From the NCBI RefSeq assembly GCF_014117265.1, contig NZ_CP059833.1:310001-374000 (forward strand): a stretch of 64,000 nucleotides of DNA, given 5' to 3'. Both the position numbers and the translations under genes were made by a program. Source of the DNA: Corynebacterium hindlerae (GTDB taxonomy: Bacteria; Actinomycetota; Actinomycetes; Mycobacteriales; Mycobacteriaceae). Positions 18,686 through 27,643 of this stretch are shown one piece after another. Position 1 is the first letter of the stretch. Each line of letters begins with the position of its first letter. Below the pieces are notes generated by a model. The model was not told where the DNA came from, ran no database searches, and worked only from the letters and a program-made list of their open reading frames with translations.

Positions 18686-20379
18686 GACTGGGCGTCGAAA
18701 AGCGCCTGTACGGCGGCCCGGGCTTCCTGAGCCCCGGAAGCGCACATCGCAGCGTCGGCCGCTGCCAGGCAGAAATTAATGTCCACCTCAGCCAAGTGCG
18801 CACCCACTGCGGCTACGGAGTTCGACGCCGCAGACAACGAAGACACGCCCAGCCCAGTCAACACGATAGCCAGGTTTGGATCTGCTGCGGCTTCGCCACA
18901 CACGCCGACTGGAGTTTGCGTGGTCTTGGCTACTTCACAGGTGTGCTGGATCAGACGCAGCACTGCAGGCTGCCATGGATCCGTGAGGTAAGCCAGCTCT
19001 GGGGAGAGTCGGTCGGCAGCCATCGTGTACTGGGTGAGGTCGTTGGTGCCGATAGACACAAAGTCGAGGTGAGGCAGCAGGTGGTCAGCCATGAGTGCCG
19101 CGGCTGGCACCTCGATCATGGCACCAGCGGTGAGTCCGCGTTCGCGACACAAGCCTGCGAACCACTGGGCCTCGTACGCCGTTGCCACCATCGGGGCCAT
19201 CACCCAAGTTGGGACGTCTGGTCCGCGACCTGCTTGCTTGGATGCCAGTGCAATAGCGTCGAGCTGACGGGTGAGTAACTCTTCGTTTTGTCGAGCAATG
19301 CGCAGACCACGCACACCCAAGGCAGGATTGTCCTCGTGCGCGAGCGAGGCGAATGGGACGGGTTTATCCGAGCCGGCGTCCAGGGTACGCACCACCACTT
19401 TGGAGTCCGGGAAGGCTTCAAATACCTTTTGGTACACCTCAGCTTGGTTTTCCACCGAAGGTTCTGACGTTGCGGACAGGAAGCACAATTCCGTGCGGAA
19501 CAAACCGATGCCTTCCGCCTGGGTTTCCGCTGCTTTCTTTGCCGCGTTACCGTCCTGCACATTGGCGAGGAGTTGCACGCGGTGGCCGTCCTTGGTTTGG
19601 GAAGGCCCGCGCCAGCTCTTGATCTTCTCTGCCTTGGCGCGCGAGTCTGCCACCAGCCGACCAGCTTGCTCTGGGTCTACCCCGGTGGTTACGGTGCCGG
19701 CGCCACCGTCGACGAGGACTGCGGTGCCTTCGCTGATGGTCTCAAGTTGTGAGCCAGCTGCTACGATGCACGGCACGCCGAGCTGTCGCGCGATGATCGC
19801 AGTATGGCTGGTGGGCCCACCAAGGCGGGTGACGAGCGCCGTGAAGATGGAAGTATCCAGGACTGCGGTGTCGGCGGGAGAGAGATCGTCGGCGAGCAGA
19901 ACAACTTCACGGTCGGCCTGTGGCAGCCCTGGTTCCGGTTCGCCTCGCAGTTCAGCGATAACGCGGTCACGAATATCGCGCAGGTCAGTGACGCGTTCCG
20001 CCATGAGTCCGCCAGCCTTTTCGAACATGGCGATGAAGCTGCCCGTAGCTTCGACCACAGCGAATTCTGCGGTATGGCCGGCATTGGTAGCCTTGCGTAC
20101 TGCCTTGCGCCAACCACGGTCGCGCACCATTCCTGCGGTGGCTTTGAGCACCTCCGCAGCATTGCCCGTGACAGCGGCTGACCGCTCTTCCAGCCGGACT
20201 GCAACGGCATCGGCGGCGACGGTAAAGCGCTCTAATTCTTCGGGTCGTTTGTCCTCCGGTAACGGTGTGGAGGAGGTGGGCAGTGTTGGGCGCGGAGCCA
20301 CCCACACGGCCGGGGCGAATCGGACACCATCTACCACCGCGGTGCCTTTAACTGTCACTGATTGTGCTGCGTCGGTCAC
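18682..20379 (-). CDS. ptsI: PTS enzyme I
   Basis: A 565-residue phosphoenolpyruvate-protein phosphotransferase that moves phosphate from PEP to HPr, the first step for all PTS sugars. The phosphorylated His192 lies in LGGPTSHTAIIARQ, and the C-terminal TIM-barrel carries the PEP site (GTNDLTQYTMAADR). The start is GTG at 20379 with gtgagaag upstream. It diverges from fruR, with which it shares a 199-bp regulatory region. Confidence 0.96.
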   Translation of the reverse strand: MTDAAQSVTVKGTAVVDGVRFAPAVWVAPRPTLPTSSTPLPEDKRPEELERFTVAADAVAVRLEERSAAVTGNAAEVLKATAGMVRDRGWRKAVRKATNAGHTAEFAVVEATGSFIAMFEKAGGLMAERVTDLRDIRDRVIAELRGEPEPGLPQADREVVLLADDLSPADTAVLDTSIFTALVTRLGGPTSHTAIIARQLGVPCIVAAGSQLETISEGTAVLVDGGAGTVTTGVDPEQAGRLVADSRAKAEKIKSWRGPSQTKDGHRVQLLANVQDGNAAKKAAETQAEGIGLFRTELCFLSATSEPSVENQAEVYQKVFEAFPDSKVVVRTLDAGSDKPVPFASLAHEDNPALGVRGLRIARQNEELLTRQLDAIALASKQAGRGPDVPTWVMAPMVATAYEAQWFAGLCRERGLTAGAMIEVPAAALMADHLLPHLDFVSIGTNDLTQYTMAADRLSPELAYLTDPWQPAVLRLIQHTCEVAKTTQTPVGVCGEAAADPNLAIVLTGLGVSSLSAASNSVAAVGAHLAEVDINFCLAAADAAMCASGAQEARAAVQALFDAQS

Positions 20380-20470
20380 TACTTCTCACCCGTCTTTACG
20401 ATTGCGATTGAGCTTACTTAAAGCCTAACACCTCGATGTTGTTTTATGTCTGGAATCCTGGTCACACCTG

Positions 20471-20530
20471 TTGACATTCCAACACCGCGTGGTATTAAGC
20501 TGTTACTTAGTACTAGCTGGTAACAGCTTA
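20471..20530 (+). promoter_or_regulatory. fruR promoter and operator-like palindrome
   Basis: TTGACA at 20471-20476 and TATTAA at 20493-20498 (16-bp spacing) form a good housekeeping promoter towards fruR. An 11-bp perfect inverted repeat, TAAGCTGTTAC at 20496-20506 and GTAACAGCTTA at 20520-20530, overlaps the -10 and start region. It is a plausible FruR autorepression operator and could also affect divergent ptsI. The regulator assignment is inferred. Confidence 0.5.
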
Positions 20531-20578
20531 TAGCTTAAGTCACTTTATTTCCTTCACTAGCAGTCAGAGCGAGGCATC

Positions 20579-21373
20579 ATGCTTTCTGCACTTGAACGCC
20601 AAGCAGAAATTGCGCAGACCACACAATCGGCTGGTCATGTGAGCGTTTCTCAGCTGTCATCACACTTTAATGTCACGCCAGAGACAATCCGGCGCGATCT
20701 TAAAGCGTTGGAGAAAAGAGGGCGGCTGGTCCGGGTACACGGTGGCGCGGTGTCTGTTTCTCCCAACCACAACGTGGAGATGGAGTATGACTCCAACACC
20801 ATGGTGAACATCGACAAGAAAAAACGGATCGCGGCGGCGGCGTGGAACCGGCTGCAACAGTTACCACAGCTCAATGCCATCACCATCGATTCTGGCACCA
20901 CCACGTTGGAATTCGTTCGCGCGCTGGCCAGTGGCGGTAAGACATCCCACACGTCATCCATGACGATGATCACCAACTCTCTTCCGGTGGCAAACCTCAC
21001 CACTGATTACGGGCTCACGGGGGTTCACCTGGTGGGTGGACGGATCCGACCGATCACCCGAGCTATCGTCGGGGACCAAACCGTTCGCGAGCTGCAACAG
21101 CTTCGTGCCGACGTGGCCGTGCTGGGGGCAAACGGGTTGTCCCTTAATCACGGTTGTTCCACCCCTGACCCGTCAGAAGCCGCGGTGAAAGCAGCGATGG
21201 TTCAGAGCGCGCACAAGGTAATGGTGCTGTGTGATTCCACCAAGTTCAAAAAGGACTTTTTGGTTACTTTCGCCCCGCTGGATTCGATAGACATTGTGGT
21301 CACGGATTCCGGGGTGATCCCGCAGCATTATGAGATCTTGGAGTCGTTGGGGATCGAGGTAGTGGTCGCATGA
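20579..21373 (+). CDS. fruR: DeoR-family fructose regulator FruR
   Basis: A 264-residue DeoR-type regulator paralogous to the sugR product, with helix-turn-helix at about residues 20-42 and a sugar-phosphate domain including the DSGTTTLE and CDSTKFKKDF motifs. In C. glutamicum FruR attenuates the fructose-PTS genes. The ATG at 20579 follows gagcgagg. It overlaps fruK by ATGA, mirroring the sugR-kinase pair on the other side of ptsI. Confidence 0.92.
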   Translation: MLSALERQAEIAQTTQSAGHVSVSQLSSHFNVTPETIRRDLKALEKRGRLVRVHGGAVSVSPNHNVEMEYDSNTMVNIDKKKRIAAAAWNRLQQLPQLNAITIDSGTTTLEFVRALASGGKTSHTSSMTMITNSLPVANLTTDYGLTGVHLVGGRIRPITRAIVGDQTVRELQQLRADVAVLGANGLSLNHGCSTPDPSEAAVKAAMVQSAHKVMVLCDSTKFKKDFLVTFAPLDSIDIVVTDSGVIPQHYEILESLGIEVVVA

Positions 21374-22335
21374 TTTTGACCTTCACCCCCAACCCGAGCA
21401 TCGACTGCACGATGGACCTGTCAACTCAGCTCCGCCGGGGCGCAGTCCACCGCCTGAACACCGTCACTCGCGCGGCTGGTGGCAAAGGCATCAATGTTAG
21501 TGTCGCGGCTCATCTGGCGCGCCGACCGACGCTCGCAGTGTTCCCTGCCCCGCACAATGATCCGTTCATCCGGTTGCTGCTTAAGAAGGACGTCAACTAC
21601 GAGTTCGTCACGAATGACGACGCAGTACGCACGAACGTCACCATCACGGAGCCTGACGGCACTACCACAAAGTTAAATGGTCCGGGCCCTCAGCTCACGG
21701 AATCGGCCCTGCAACAGTGCGAGCAGCTCCTTGTGTCTAAAGCCAAAGGCGCATCCTGGGCGGTTCTCGCGGGGTCTTTGCCGCCGGGGGCACCAGTCGA
21801 TTGGTATTCGCACCTGGCAGAGCTGCTGCACACCGAGAACCCCGAACTGCGCATTGCTATTGATACCTCTGACGCTCCCCTGCGCGCTGTGTTAGAAAAC
21901 ATCGATCGTGCCCGCCCGGCTCTGATCAAACCCAACGGCGAGGAACTGGGGCAGGCCGTTGGTGTGGATGGAGCGGCCTTGGAAGCGGAGGCCAAAAGTG
22001 GCGACGTTACGGCCGTCGTTAAGGCAGCGCGTCAACTGCAGGAACGCGGTGTGGACAATGTGCTGGTGACGCTGGGCGCTGCCGGCGCAGTCCTGGTGCG
22101 CGCCGATGGCGCCTGGTCTGCATGCCCGCCTCCTATCACCGCAGTGTCCACGGTGGGCGCGGGAGATAGCTCCCTCGCGGGCTTCGTCATGGCATCGTGC
22201 ACTGATGTTTCCCCTGCTGAAGCGCTGCGTCACGCCGTGGCATACGGCTCCGCCGCTGCTTCCCTGCCCGGCACCCAATTACCGACCCCCGAACAACTCC
22301 AACTCAGCAACGTCACTGTTAAGGACATTTCATGA
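21370..22335 (+). CDS. fruK: 1-phosphofructokinase
   Basis: A 321-residue PfkB-family kinase turning fructose 1-phosphate into fructose 1,6-bisphosphate. All motifs are present: GGKGINV at 37-43, IKPNGEEL at about 186-193 and GAGDSSLAG with catalytic Asp266. It overlaps fruR upstream and ptsF downstream by 4 bp each (ATGA), so fruR-fruK-ptsF form one coupled operon. Confidence 0.95.
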   Translation: MILTFTPNPSIDCTMDLSTQLRRGAVHRLNTVTRAAGGKGINVSVAAHLARRPTLAVFPAPHNDPFIRLLLKKDVNYEFVTNDDAVRTNVTITEPDGTTTKLNGPGPQLTESALQQCEQLLVSKAKGASWAVLAGSLPPGAPVDWYSHLAELLHTENPELRIAIDTSDAPLRAVLENIDRARPALIKPNGEELGQAVGVDGAALEAEAKSGDVTAVVKAARQLQERGVDNVLVTLGAAGAVLVRADGAWSACPPPITAVSTVGAGDSSLAGFVMASCTDVSPAEALRHAVAYGSAAASLPGTQLPTPEQLQLSNVTVKDIS

Positions 22336-24329
22336 GTACTCCCGTCATCACTCCGGAGCTCGTCAGTCTCGACCGCAATCTCGGCCACAGCTCCAGTGAG
22401 GTCATTGAACGTCTCGCCGCGCTGCTCGCCGAGGCCGGCCGTACCAGCGACCCCACGCAATTGCTTCACGACGCCAAAGCCCGCGAAGCCACCTCCCCCA
22501 CCGGTTTCAAGGGACGCATTGCCATTCCGCACTGTCGCACCGCCGCTGTCGAGGATCCGACACTGGGATTTGCGCGGCTGGAACCAGCCGCTGATTTCGG
22601 TGGCCCCGACGGGGACGCTGACTTGGTGTTCCTTATCGCGGCCCCGGAAGGAAGTGGCAAGGCACACCTAAAGATCCTGTCAACGCTGGCCCGCGCGCTG
22701 GTTAAGGATGAGTTCGCGTCAGCGTTGCGCGCTGCCACTAGCGAACAAGAAATCGTCGACCTCGTCCAAGGCATTCTTAATCCAGCACCGAAACAAGCCA
22801 CAGCGGCCGAAGAAAAGAACAACGGGGCCGTCAGTATCGTCGCCGTCACCGCCTGCCCGACCGGAATCGCCCACACCTACATGGCCGCTGATTCCCTCAC
22901 CCAAGCAGCCGGGAAGCGCGATGACGTGACCATCCAGGTGGAAACCCAAGGTTCCTCGGCAGTCACCCCGCTTCCATCGGCTACGATTGCCGCGGCGGAC
23001 GCCGTTATCTTCGCCACCGACGTGGGAGTGAAGGAACGCGAACGCTTCGCCGGTAAACCTGTGATCGAATCCGGGGTCAAACGCGCGATTAACGAGCCAG
23101 ACAAAATGCTGGACGAAGCCATCAAGGCGGCCCACAACCCACACGCCCACCGGGTCTCCGGAACCGCCGCGGCCACGGATACGGAAGAAGAAAAAGGCCA
23201 ACTTGGTTGGGGCAAGCGGATTCAACAAGCTGTAATGACCGGCGTGTCCTACATGATCCCCTTCGTCGCGGCTGGCGGTTTGTTGCTCGCCCTCGGATTC
23301 CTCTTCGGCGGCTATGACATGGCCAATGGGTGGGAAAACATTGCCACGGAGTACTCGCTGACCAACCTGCCGGGCAACACTATCTCTGTCGATGGCGCTG
23401 AAGTTACGTTCGAACGCGCTGGACTGCTCCTGTATCTGGGCGCTGTGTTCTTCGCCATTGGACAAGCTGCGATGGGATTCATCGTCGCCGCACTCTCCGG
23501 CTACATCGCCTACGCTCTCGCCGGTCGCCCTGGTATCGCCCCAGGTTTCGCCGGTGGCGCTATCGCAGTGACCCTCGGCGCGGGCTTCATTGGTGGCCTG
23601 GTCACCGGCATCCTGGCCGGTTTGATTGCCTACTGGATTAGTAACTGGAAGGTCCCGCGCGTGGTGGCATCGCTCATGCCTGTGGTGATCATCCCGCTGG
23701 TGACCACCTTGCTTGTTGGCGTGTTGATGTTCCTGGTGCTCGGACGCCCGCTGGCCGCGATCATGATGGGGCTACAGGACTGGCTGACCGGAATGAGCGG
23801 GTCTTCCTCCATCCTGCTCGGCATCATTCTTGGCCTGATGATGTGCTTCGACCTCGGTGGCCCGGTGAACAAGGCAGCGTACTTGTTTGCCACCGCTGGC
23901 CTGTCCACCGGCGACGAAGCCTCGATGAAGGTGATGGCCGCTGTCATGGCTGCCGGTATGGTGCCACCGATCGCGCTGTCCATCGCTACCTTCCTGCGCA
24001 AGCAGCTGTTTACCCCTGCAGAGCAGGAAAACGGCAAATCGGCCTGGCTGCTGGGGCTTTCCTTCATCTCCGAAGGCGCCATCCCATTCGCCGCAGCAGA
24101 CCCGTTCCGTGTCATCCCGTCAATGATGCTCGGCGGCGCAGTAACCGGTGCAATTTCGATGGCGTTCGGCGCCGGGTCCCGCGCGCCACACGGTGGTCTA
24201 TTCGTATTCTTCGCTATCAGCCCGTTCTGGGCATGGTTGGTGGCCATCGTCGCCGGGTCGCTGGTGTCTGCTTTCGCTGTCATCGCGGTCAAGCAACTGT
24301 GGCCAAACAAGACCCTTCACACCGTCTAA
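22332..24329 (+). CDS. ptsF: Fructose PTS transporter, fused EIIABC
   Basis: A 665-residue membrane permease that imports fructose as fructose 1-phosphate. EIIA occupies about residues 1-148 with phospho-His67 (PHCRT). EIIB occupies about 165-265 with phospho-Cys175 (TACPTGIAHTYMAAD). EIIC occupies about 300-660 with about nine hydrophobic helices. Domain order and length match C. glutamicum PtsF. ptsH follows 57 bp later with its own TACACT -10 box at 24343-24348. Confidence 0.96.
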   Translation: MSTPVITPELVSLDRNLGHSSSEVIERLAALLAEAGRTSDPTQLLHDAKAREATSPTGFKGRIAIPHCRTAAVEDPTLGFARLEPAADFGGPDGDADLVFLIAAPEGSGKAHLKILSTLARALVKDEFASALRAATSEQEIVDLVQGILNPAPKQATAAEEKNNGAVSIVAVTACPTGIAHTYMAADSLTQAAGKRDDVTIQVETQGSSAVTPLPSATIAAADAVIFATDVGVKERERFAGKPVIESGVKRAINEPDKMLDEAIKAAHNPHAHRVSGTAAATDTEEEKGQLGWGKRIQQAVMTGVSYMIPFVAAGGLLLALGFLFGGYDMANGWENIATEYSLTNLPGNTISVDGAEVTFERAGLLLYLGAVFFAIGQAAMGFIVAALSGYIAYALAGRPGIAPGFAGGAIAVTLGAGFIGGLVTGILAGLIAYWISNWKVPRVVASLMPVVIIPLVTTLLVGVLMFLVLGRPLAAIMMGLQDWLTGMSGSSSILLGIILGLMMCFDLGGPVNKAAYLFATAGLSTGDEASMKVMAAVMAAGMVPPIALSIATFLRKQLFTPAEQENGKSAWLLGLSFISEGAIPFAAADPFRVIPSMMLGGAVTGAISMAFGAGSRAPHGGLFVFFAISPFWAWLVAIVAGSLVSAFAVIAVKQLWPNKTLHTV

Positions 24330-24386
24330 GCACAGTTTTCACTACACTGGGACACTACGTTCCACCAACAGAAAAGGATTGATCTT

Positions 24387-24653
24387 ATGTTCTCCACCAC
24401 CGTCACCGTAGGTTCCGCAGTCGGCCTGCACGCTCGCCCGGCAACCATCATCGCAGAGGCTGCAGCAGAGTACGACGAGGACATCTACCTCGCTCTCGTT
24501 GGTGAGGAAGACGACGAGCCTACCGACGCCGCCTCGTCCCTGATGATCATGGCGCTCGGCGCAGAAAAGGACGACCAGGTTGTGGTCTCCTCCGAAAACG
24601 AGGCCGCAATGAAGAAGATCGCCGAGCTCATTGAGAAGGATCTCGACGCTTAA
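24387..24653 (+). CDS. ptsH: PTS phosphocarrier protein HPr
   Basis: An 88-residue HPr. The catalytic His15 is in GLHARPAT. It relays phosphate from enzyme I to the EIIA domains. The Ser46-equivalent region (DAASSLMIM) is present, but regulation by an HPr kinase is not known in actinobacteria. The start is preceded by aaaagga. A strong bidirectional terminator follows. Confidence 0.97.
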   Translation: MFSTTVTVGSAVGLHARPATIIAEAAAEYDEDIYLALVGEEDDEPTDAASSLMIMALGAEKDDQVVVSSENEAAMKKIAELIEKDLDA

Positions 24654-24669
24654 GGTCTCTTAACCAAAA

Positions 24670-24701
24670 ATGGCCGGCAGGTATCAACCCCTGCCGGCCA
24701 T
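24670..24701. terminator. Bidirectional terminator between ptsH and uraA
   Basis: TGGCCGGCAGG (24671-24681) and CCTGCCGGCCA (24690-24700) form a perfect 11-bp stem, extended by A24670/T24701, with an 8-base loop. An A-run lies upstream and a T-rich stretch downstream (gcgtttt), so it can serve both convergent genes. Confidence 0.85.
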
Positions 24702-24710
24702 TAGTGCGTT

Positions 24711-25997
24711 TTAAAACTTTCCAGCCAAACGTCCTTCACCAACGTGCGTGTACAACCACCGCAGGATCGGATACACCACGATGATGCCTGCTGAACCCCA
24801 GGCGATGCCTTCCAGCTCCACTCCGAATACGGTGAGCGTCAGGTTGCCGATACCCGCAACCAGGGCCACCGCTGCTGCGGTGAGGTTCACTGGGTCATTG
24901 AAATTGATGTTGTTGTCTTGCCAGATGCGCACGCCGAGCATACCGATCAAGCCATAAAGCACGATCGTCGCTCCGCCCAGCACCCCGGTAGGAATGGTGA
25001 GGATCAAGGCGCCAAACTTAGGGATAAACGCAAGCGCAATCGCGGTGCACGCTGCGACCCAGTAGGCCGCCGTCGAGTAGACCTTGGTTGCAGCCATCAC
25101 GCCCACGTTCTCGGCATAGGTGGTAGTGCCGGAGCCACCAAAACCACCGGCCAGTGTCGTAGCCAGACCATCCGCGATCAAGGCGTCGCCGGCGAGATCA
25201 TCGAGGTTACGGCCCGTCATCGCGGACACCGCCTTCACGTGCCCGACGTTTTCCGCCACCAGCACAATAATCACCGGCAGGGTGACCAGGATGACCGAGA
25301 GTTTAAACTCCGGAGCGTGGAAGGTCGGGAAACCAATCCAGGCAGCCTGTGCGATGGTGTCAGCCGCACCTTCCTTCAAATTGCCCGTCACGGCAGCAAA
25401 CACCCAACCAACGATAACGCCGATGAGGATCCCCAGACGTGCCACCATCCCGCGCCCGGCAACAGTGGCCACCAGGATCGCAGCCAACGTCACGCATGCC
25501 ACCAGCGGCTGGGTGGCAAAGTTCGAGGCGGCCACTGGGGACAGATTCAGACCGATCAGGGCGACGATTGCACCAGTGACCGTCGGTGGCATCACCGCAT
25601 CGATCACGCGACGCCCCGCCACCTTGACCACCACACCGATGAGTGCCAACACCAGGCCGGCGACAACAATGCCGCCCAACTGGGTGCTGATACCTTCGCC
25701 TTGGGTGGCGACGAGCGGTGCGATGAACGCAAAAGAACTGCCCAGGTAGGACGGCAACCGGTTCCGAGTCAGCAGCAGGAACAACATGGTTCCGAGCCCG
25801 GAGAACAACAGTGTGGTGTTCACCGGGAAACCGGTCAGGGTGGGGACCAGCAACGTCGCACCAAACATAGCGATGACGTGCTGCATACCGATGCCAATGG
25901 TCCGGCCCCAGCTCAAGCGCTCTTCCGGAGCAACAACCGCCCCAGGCTTAATAGTTTTACCGTCTCCGTGGACAGTCCAGCTCATGCTTTTGATCAC
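24711..25997 (-). CDS. uraA: Uracil/xanthine permease (NCS2 family)
   Basis: A 428-residue NCS2 nucleobase symporter with about 13-14 hydrophobic helices. Signature stretches include QHVIAMFGATLLVP near residue 40 and the AENVGHVKAVS segment near 245, which match uracil permeases. It imports uracil with protons. The GTG at 25997 is 6 bp after a TAATGA box on the minus strand and lacks a ribosome site. An ATG at 25985 is the alternative start. It lies downstream of hflX, as a separate unit after a 40-bp gap. Confidence 0.88.
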   Translation of the reverse strand: MIKSMSWTVHGDGKTIKPGAVVAPEERLSWGRTIGIGMQHVIAMFGATLLVPTLTGFPVNTTLLFSGLGTMLFLLLTRNRLPSYLGSSFAFIAPLVATQGEGISTQLGGIVVAGLVLALIGVVVKVAGRRVIDAVMPPTVTGAIVALIGLNLSPVAASNFATQPLVACVTLAAILVATVAGRGMVARLGILIGVIVGWVFAAVTGNLKEGAADTIAQAAWIGFPTFHAPEFKLSVILVTLPVIIVLVAENVGHVKAVSAMTGRNLDDLAGDALIADGLATTLAGGFGGSGTTTYAENVGVMAATKVYSTAAYWVAACTAIALAFIPKFGALILTIPTGVLGGATIVLYGLIGMLGVRIWQDNNINFNDPVNLTAAAVALVAGIGNLTLTVFGVELEGIAWGSAGIIVVYPILRWLYTHVGEGRLAGKF

Positions 25998-26037
25998 GGT
26001 TAATCATTATCCGTGCCCAGGCCCTACACACCAAACG

Positions 26038-27576
26038 CTAGACGTCAGGCTCTACCACAAATTCGGCCAATTCCGCGGCCAGGGATCCGGGCAGTCGGAC
26101 GTCGAGAAGCGTGCCGTGCTCGTTGTACTTCTCCGACAACACCGTGGCGTGGCTGTGCAGGCGTGCCACCACGTCGCCGCGCGTGAATGGAATAAGCATG
26201 TGGACGTGCGCATCGAGGGAATTGAGGAACAGCTCGATGCGGGCTTCCAGCTCCGGAATACCCTCGAGGGTGTGAGCGGAGACGAACACCGCATCATCGA
26301 GCGCGTGACGCAGTTCCGCGAGGGTGAGCGGATCAGCTTTATCGATCTTGTTCACCACGATGATCTCCGGTGGCGCCTCCTCGCCGGTTTCCCGGACGAT
26401 CTCCAGGATGACCTTGTTCACCGCCTCGATCTGCTTGAGCGGGAACGGGTCGGAACCGTCCACTACATGCAGCACCAAGTCCGCATCCACCACTTCTTCC
26501 AGGGTCGAGCGGAACGCTTCCACGAAGGAGGTCGGTAGGTGGCGCACGAACCCGACGGTGTCGGTGAAGGTCACAGCACGGCCATCAGCGAGTTCCGCGC
26601 GGCGTGTCGTGGGATCCAGGGTGGCAAATAGCGCGTTTTCCACCAGCACACCCGCGCCAGTCATCGCGTTAATCAGCGAGGACTTGCCCGCGTTGGTGTA
26701 GCCGGCAATGGCGATCTGTGGTGTGGTGGAGGCGCGTCGCTTCGCGCGTTTGGTTTCACGCGTCGTCTTCATCCCTGCGATCTCTTTGCGCAGCCGAGCC
26801 ATGTCGGCGCGGAGACGACGTCGATCCGCCTCGATCTTCGTTTCACCGGGGCCACGCAGGCCTACACCACCATTAGAACCGGCACGGCCGCCCGCCTGGC
26901 GGGAGAGATTGCCACCCCAACCACGAACGCGGTTGAAGAGGTACTCCATCTGCGCTAATGCGACCTGAGCTTTACCTTCTTTGGATTTGGCGTGCTGGGC
27001 GAAGATATCCAGAATCAGCATAGTCCGGTCAATAACCTTGACTCTAAGGGCTTCTTCCAGCGCGATCATCTGGCTGGGGGTCAGCTCACCGTCACAGACG
27101 ACCGTGTCCGAGTCGGTCGCTGCGATGATGTCCGCCAGCTCCCGGACTTTGCCCGACCCAATGTAGGTACCGGGATCTGGTTTGTCGCGCTTTTGGTACA
27201 GCACTTCCGTCACTTCCGAACCGGCGGTCTCCGCTAGCGCTTGGAGCTCGGCCATGTTCGCTTCAATTTCGGCGGTGGTCCCTTCCGTCCACACACCTAC
27301 CAACACAACACGCTCCAGACGTAGCTTGCGGTATTCGACCTCGTAACCTTCGCGGTGCTCGGTGTCACGCACGGTACCGCCACGGCTGAGTTTACGCAGC
27401 GAGGACCGCGCCTCCAGGTCAAGTTCGCCGACTGTCGGAGCGTCTTCTGAAGGGGCGAGCAGCCCCGATTGATCGATCCCGTTTGAGTTAGCAGCAGGTG
27501 CTGATGTGTGATCCTTAAAAACCTCAGAAAGGAGGTCATCATGATTGTTTTTCGTCATTAGCTGCCATTGTGTCAT
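26038..27576 (-). CDS. hflX: GTPase HflX
   Basis: A 512-residue ribosome-binding GTPase that splits stalled or hibernating 70S ribosomes. The HflX N-terminal domain with the GxG-rich linker (LRGPGETKIEADRRRL) precedes the G domain with G1 GYTNAGKSS, G3 DTVGF and G4 NKID. An N-terminal extension of about 90 residues is typical of actinobacteria. The ATG at 27576 has gtggaagcggtgag just upstream. A second ATG at 27558 is possible. It diverges from the 27644 gene. Confidence 0.92.
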   Translation of the reverse strand: MTQWQLMTKNNHDDLLSEVFKDHTSAPAANSNGIDQSGLLAPSEDAPTVGELDLEARSSLRKLSRGGTVRDTEHREGYEVEYRKLRLERVVLVGVWTEGTTAEIEANMAELQALAETAGSEVTEVLYQKRDKPDPGTYIGSGKVRELADIIAATDSDTVVCDGELTPSQMIALEEALRVKVIDRTMLILDIFAQHAKSKEGKAQVALAQMEYLFNRVRGWGGNLSRQAGGRAGSNGGVGLRGPGETKIEADRRRLRADMARLRKEIAGMKTTRETKRAKRRASTTPQIAIAGYTNAGKSSLINAMTGAGVLVENALFATLDPTTRRAELADGRAVTFTDTVGFVRHLPTSFVEAFRSTLEEVVDADLVLHVVDGSDPFPLKQIEAVNKVILEIVRETGEEAPPEIIVVNKIDKADPLTLAELRHALDDAVFVSAHTLEGIPELEARIELFLNSLDAHVHMLIPFTRGDVVARLHSHATVLSEKYNEHGTLLDVRLPGSLAAELAEFVVEPDV

Positions 27577-27629
27577 GCTCACCGCTTCCACCACTAATAA
27601 CGCGATTATTCTTAGCTCCAGCACCGCAC

Positions 27630-27635
27630 TAAACT
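27630..27635 (+). promoter_or_regulatory. -10 box, leaderless promoter candidate
   Basis: TAAACT ends 8 bp before the ATG at 27644, and there is no Shine-Dalgarno. Transcription would start at or next to the initiation codon. Confidence 0.45.
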
Positions 27636-27643
27636 AAGAAACC

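Noticed and set aside
19271..20428. Long open frame opposite ptsI
   Set aside because: It is the complement of a gene with clear enzyme I motifs, and its translation is low-complexity Ser/Arg/Ala with no recognisable domain.
24918..26003. Long open frame opposite uraA
   Set aside because: It is antisense to a permease with strong family motifs, and its translation is His/Gln/Arg-rich without domain features.
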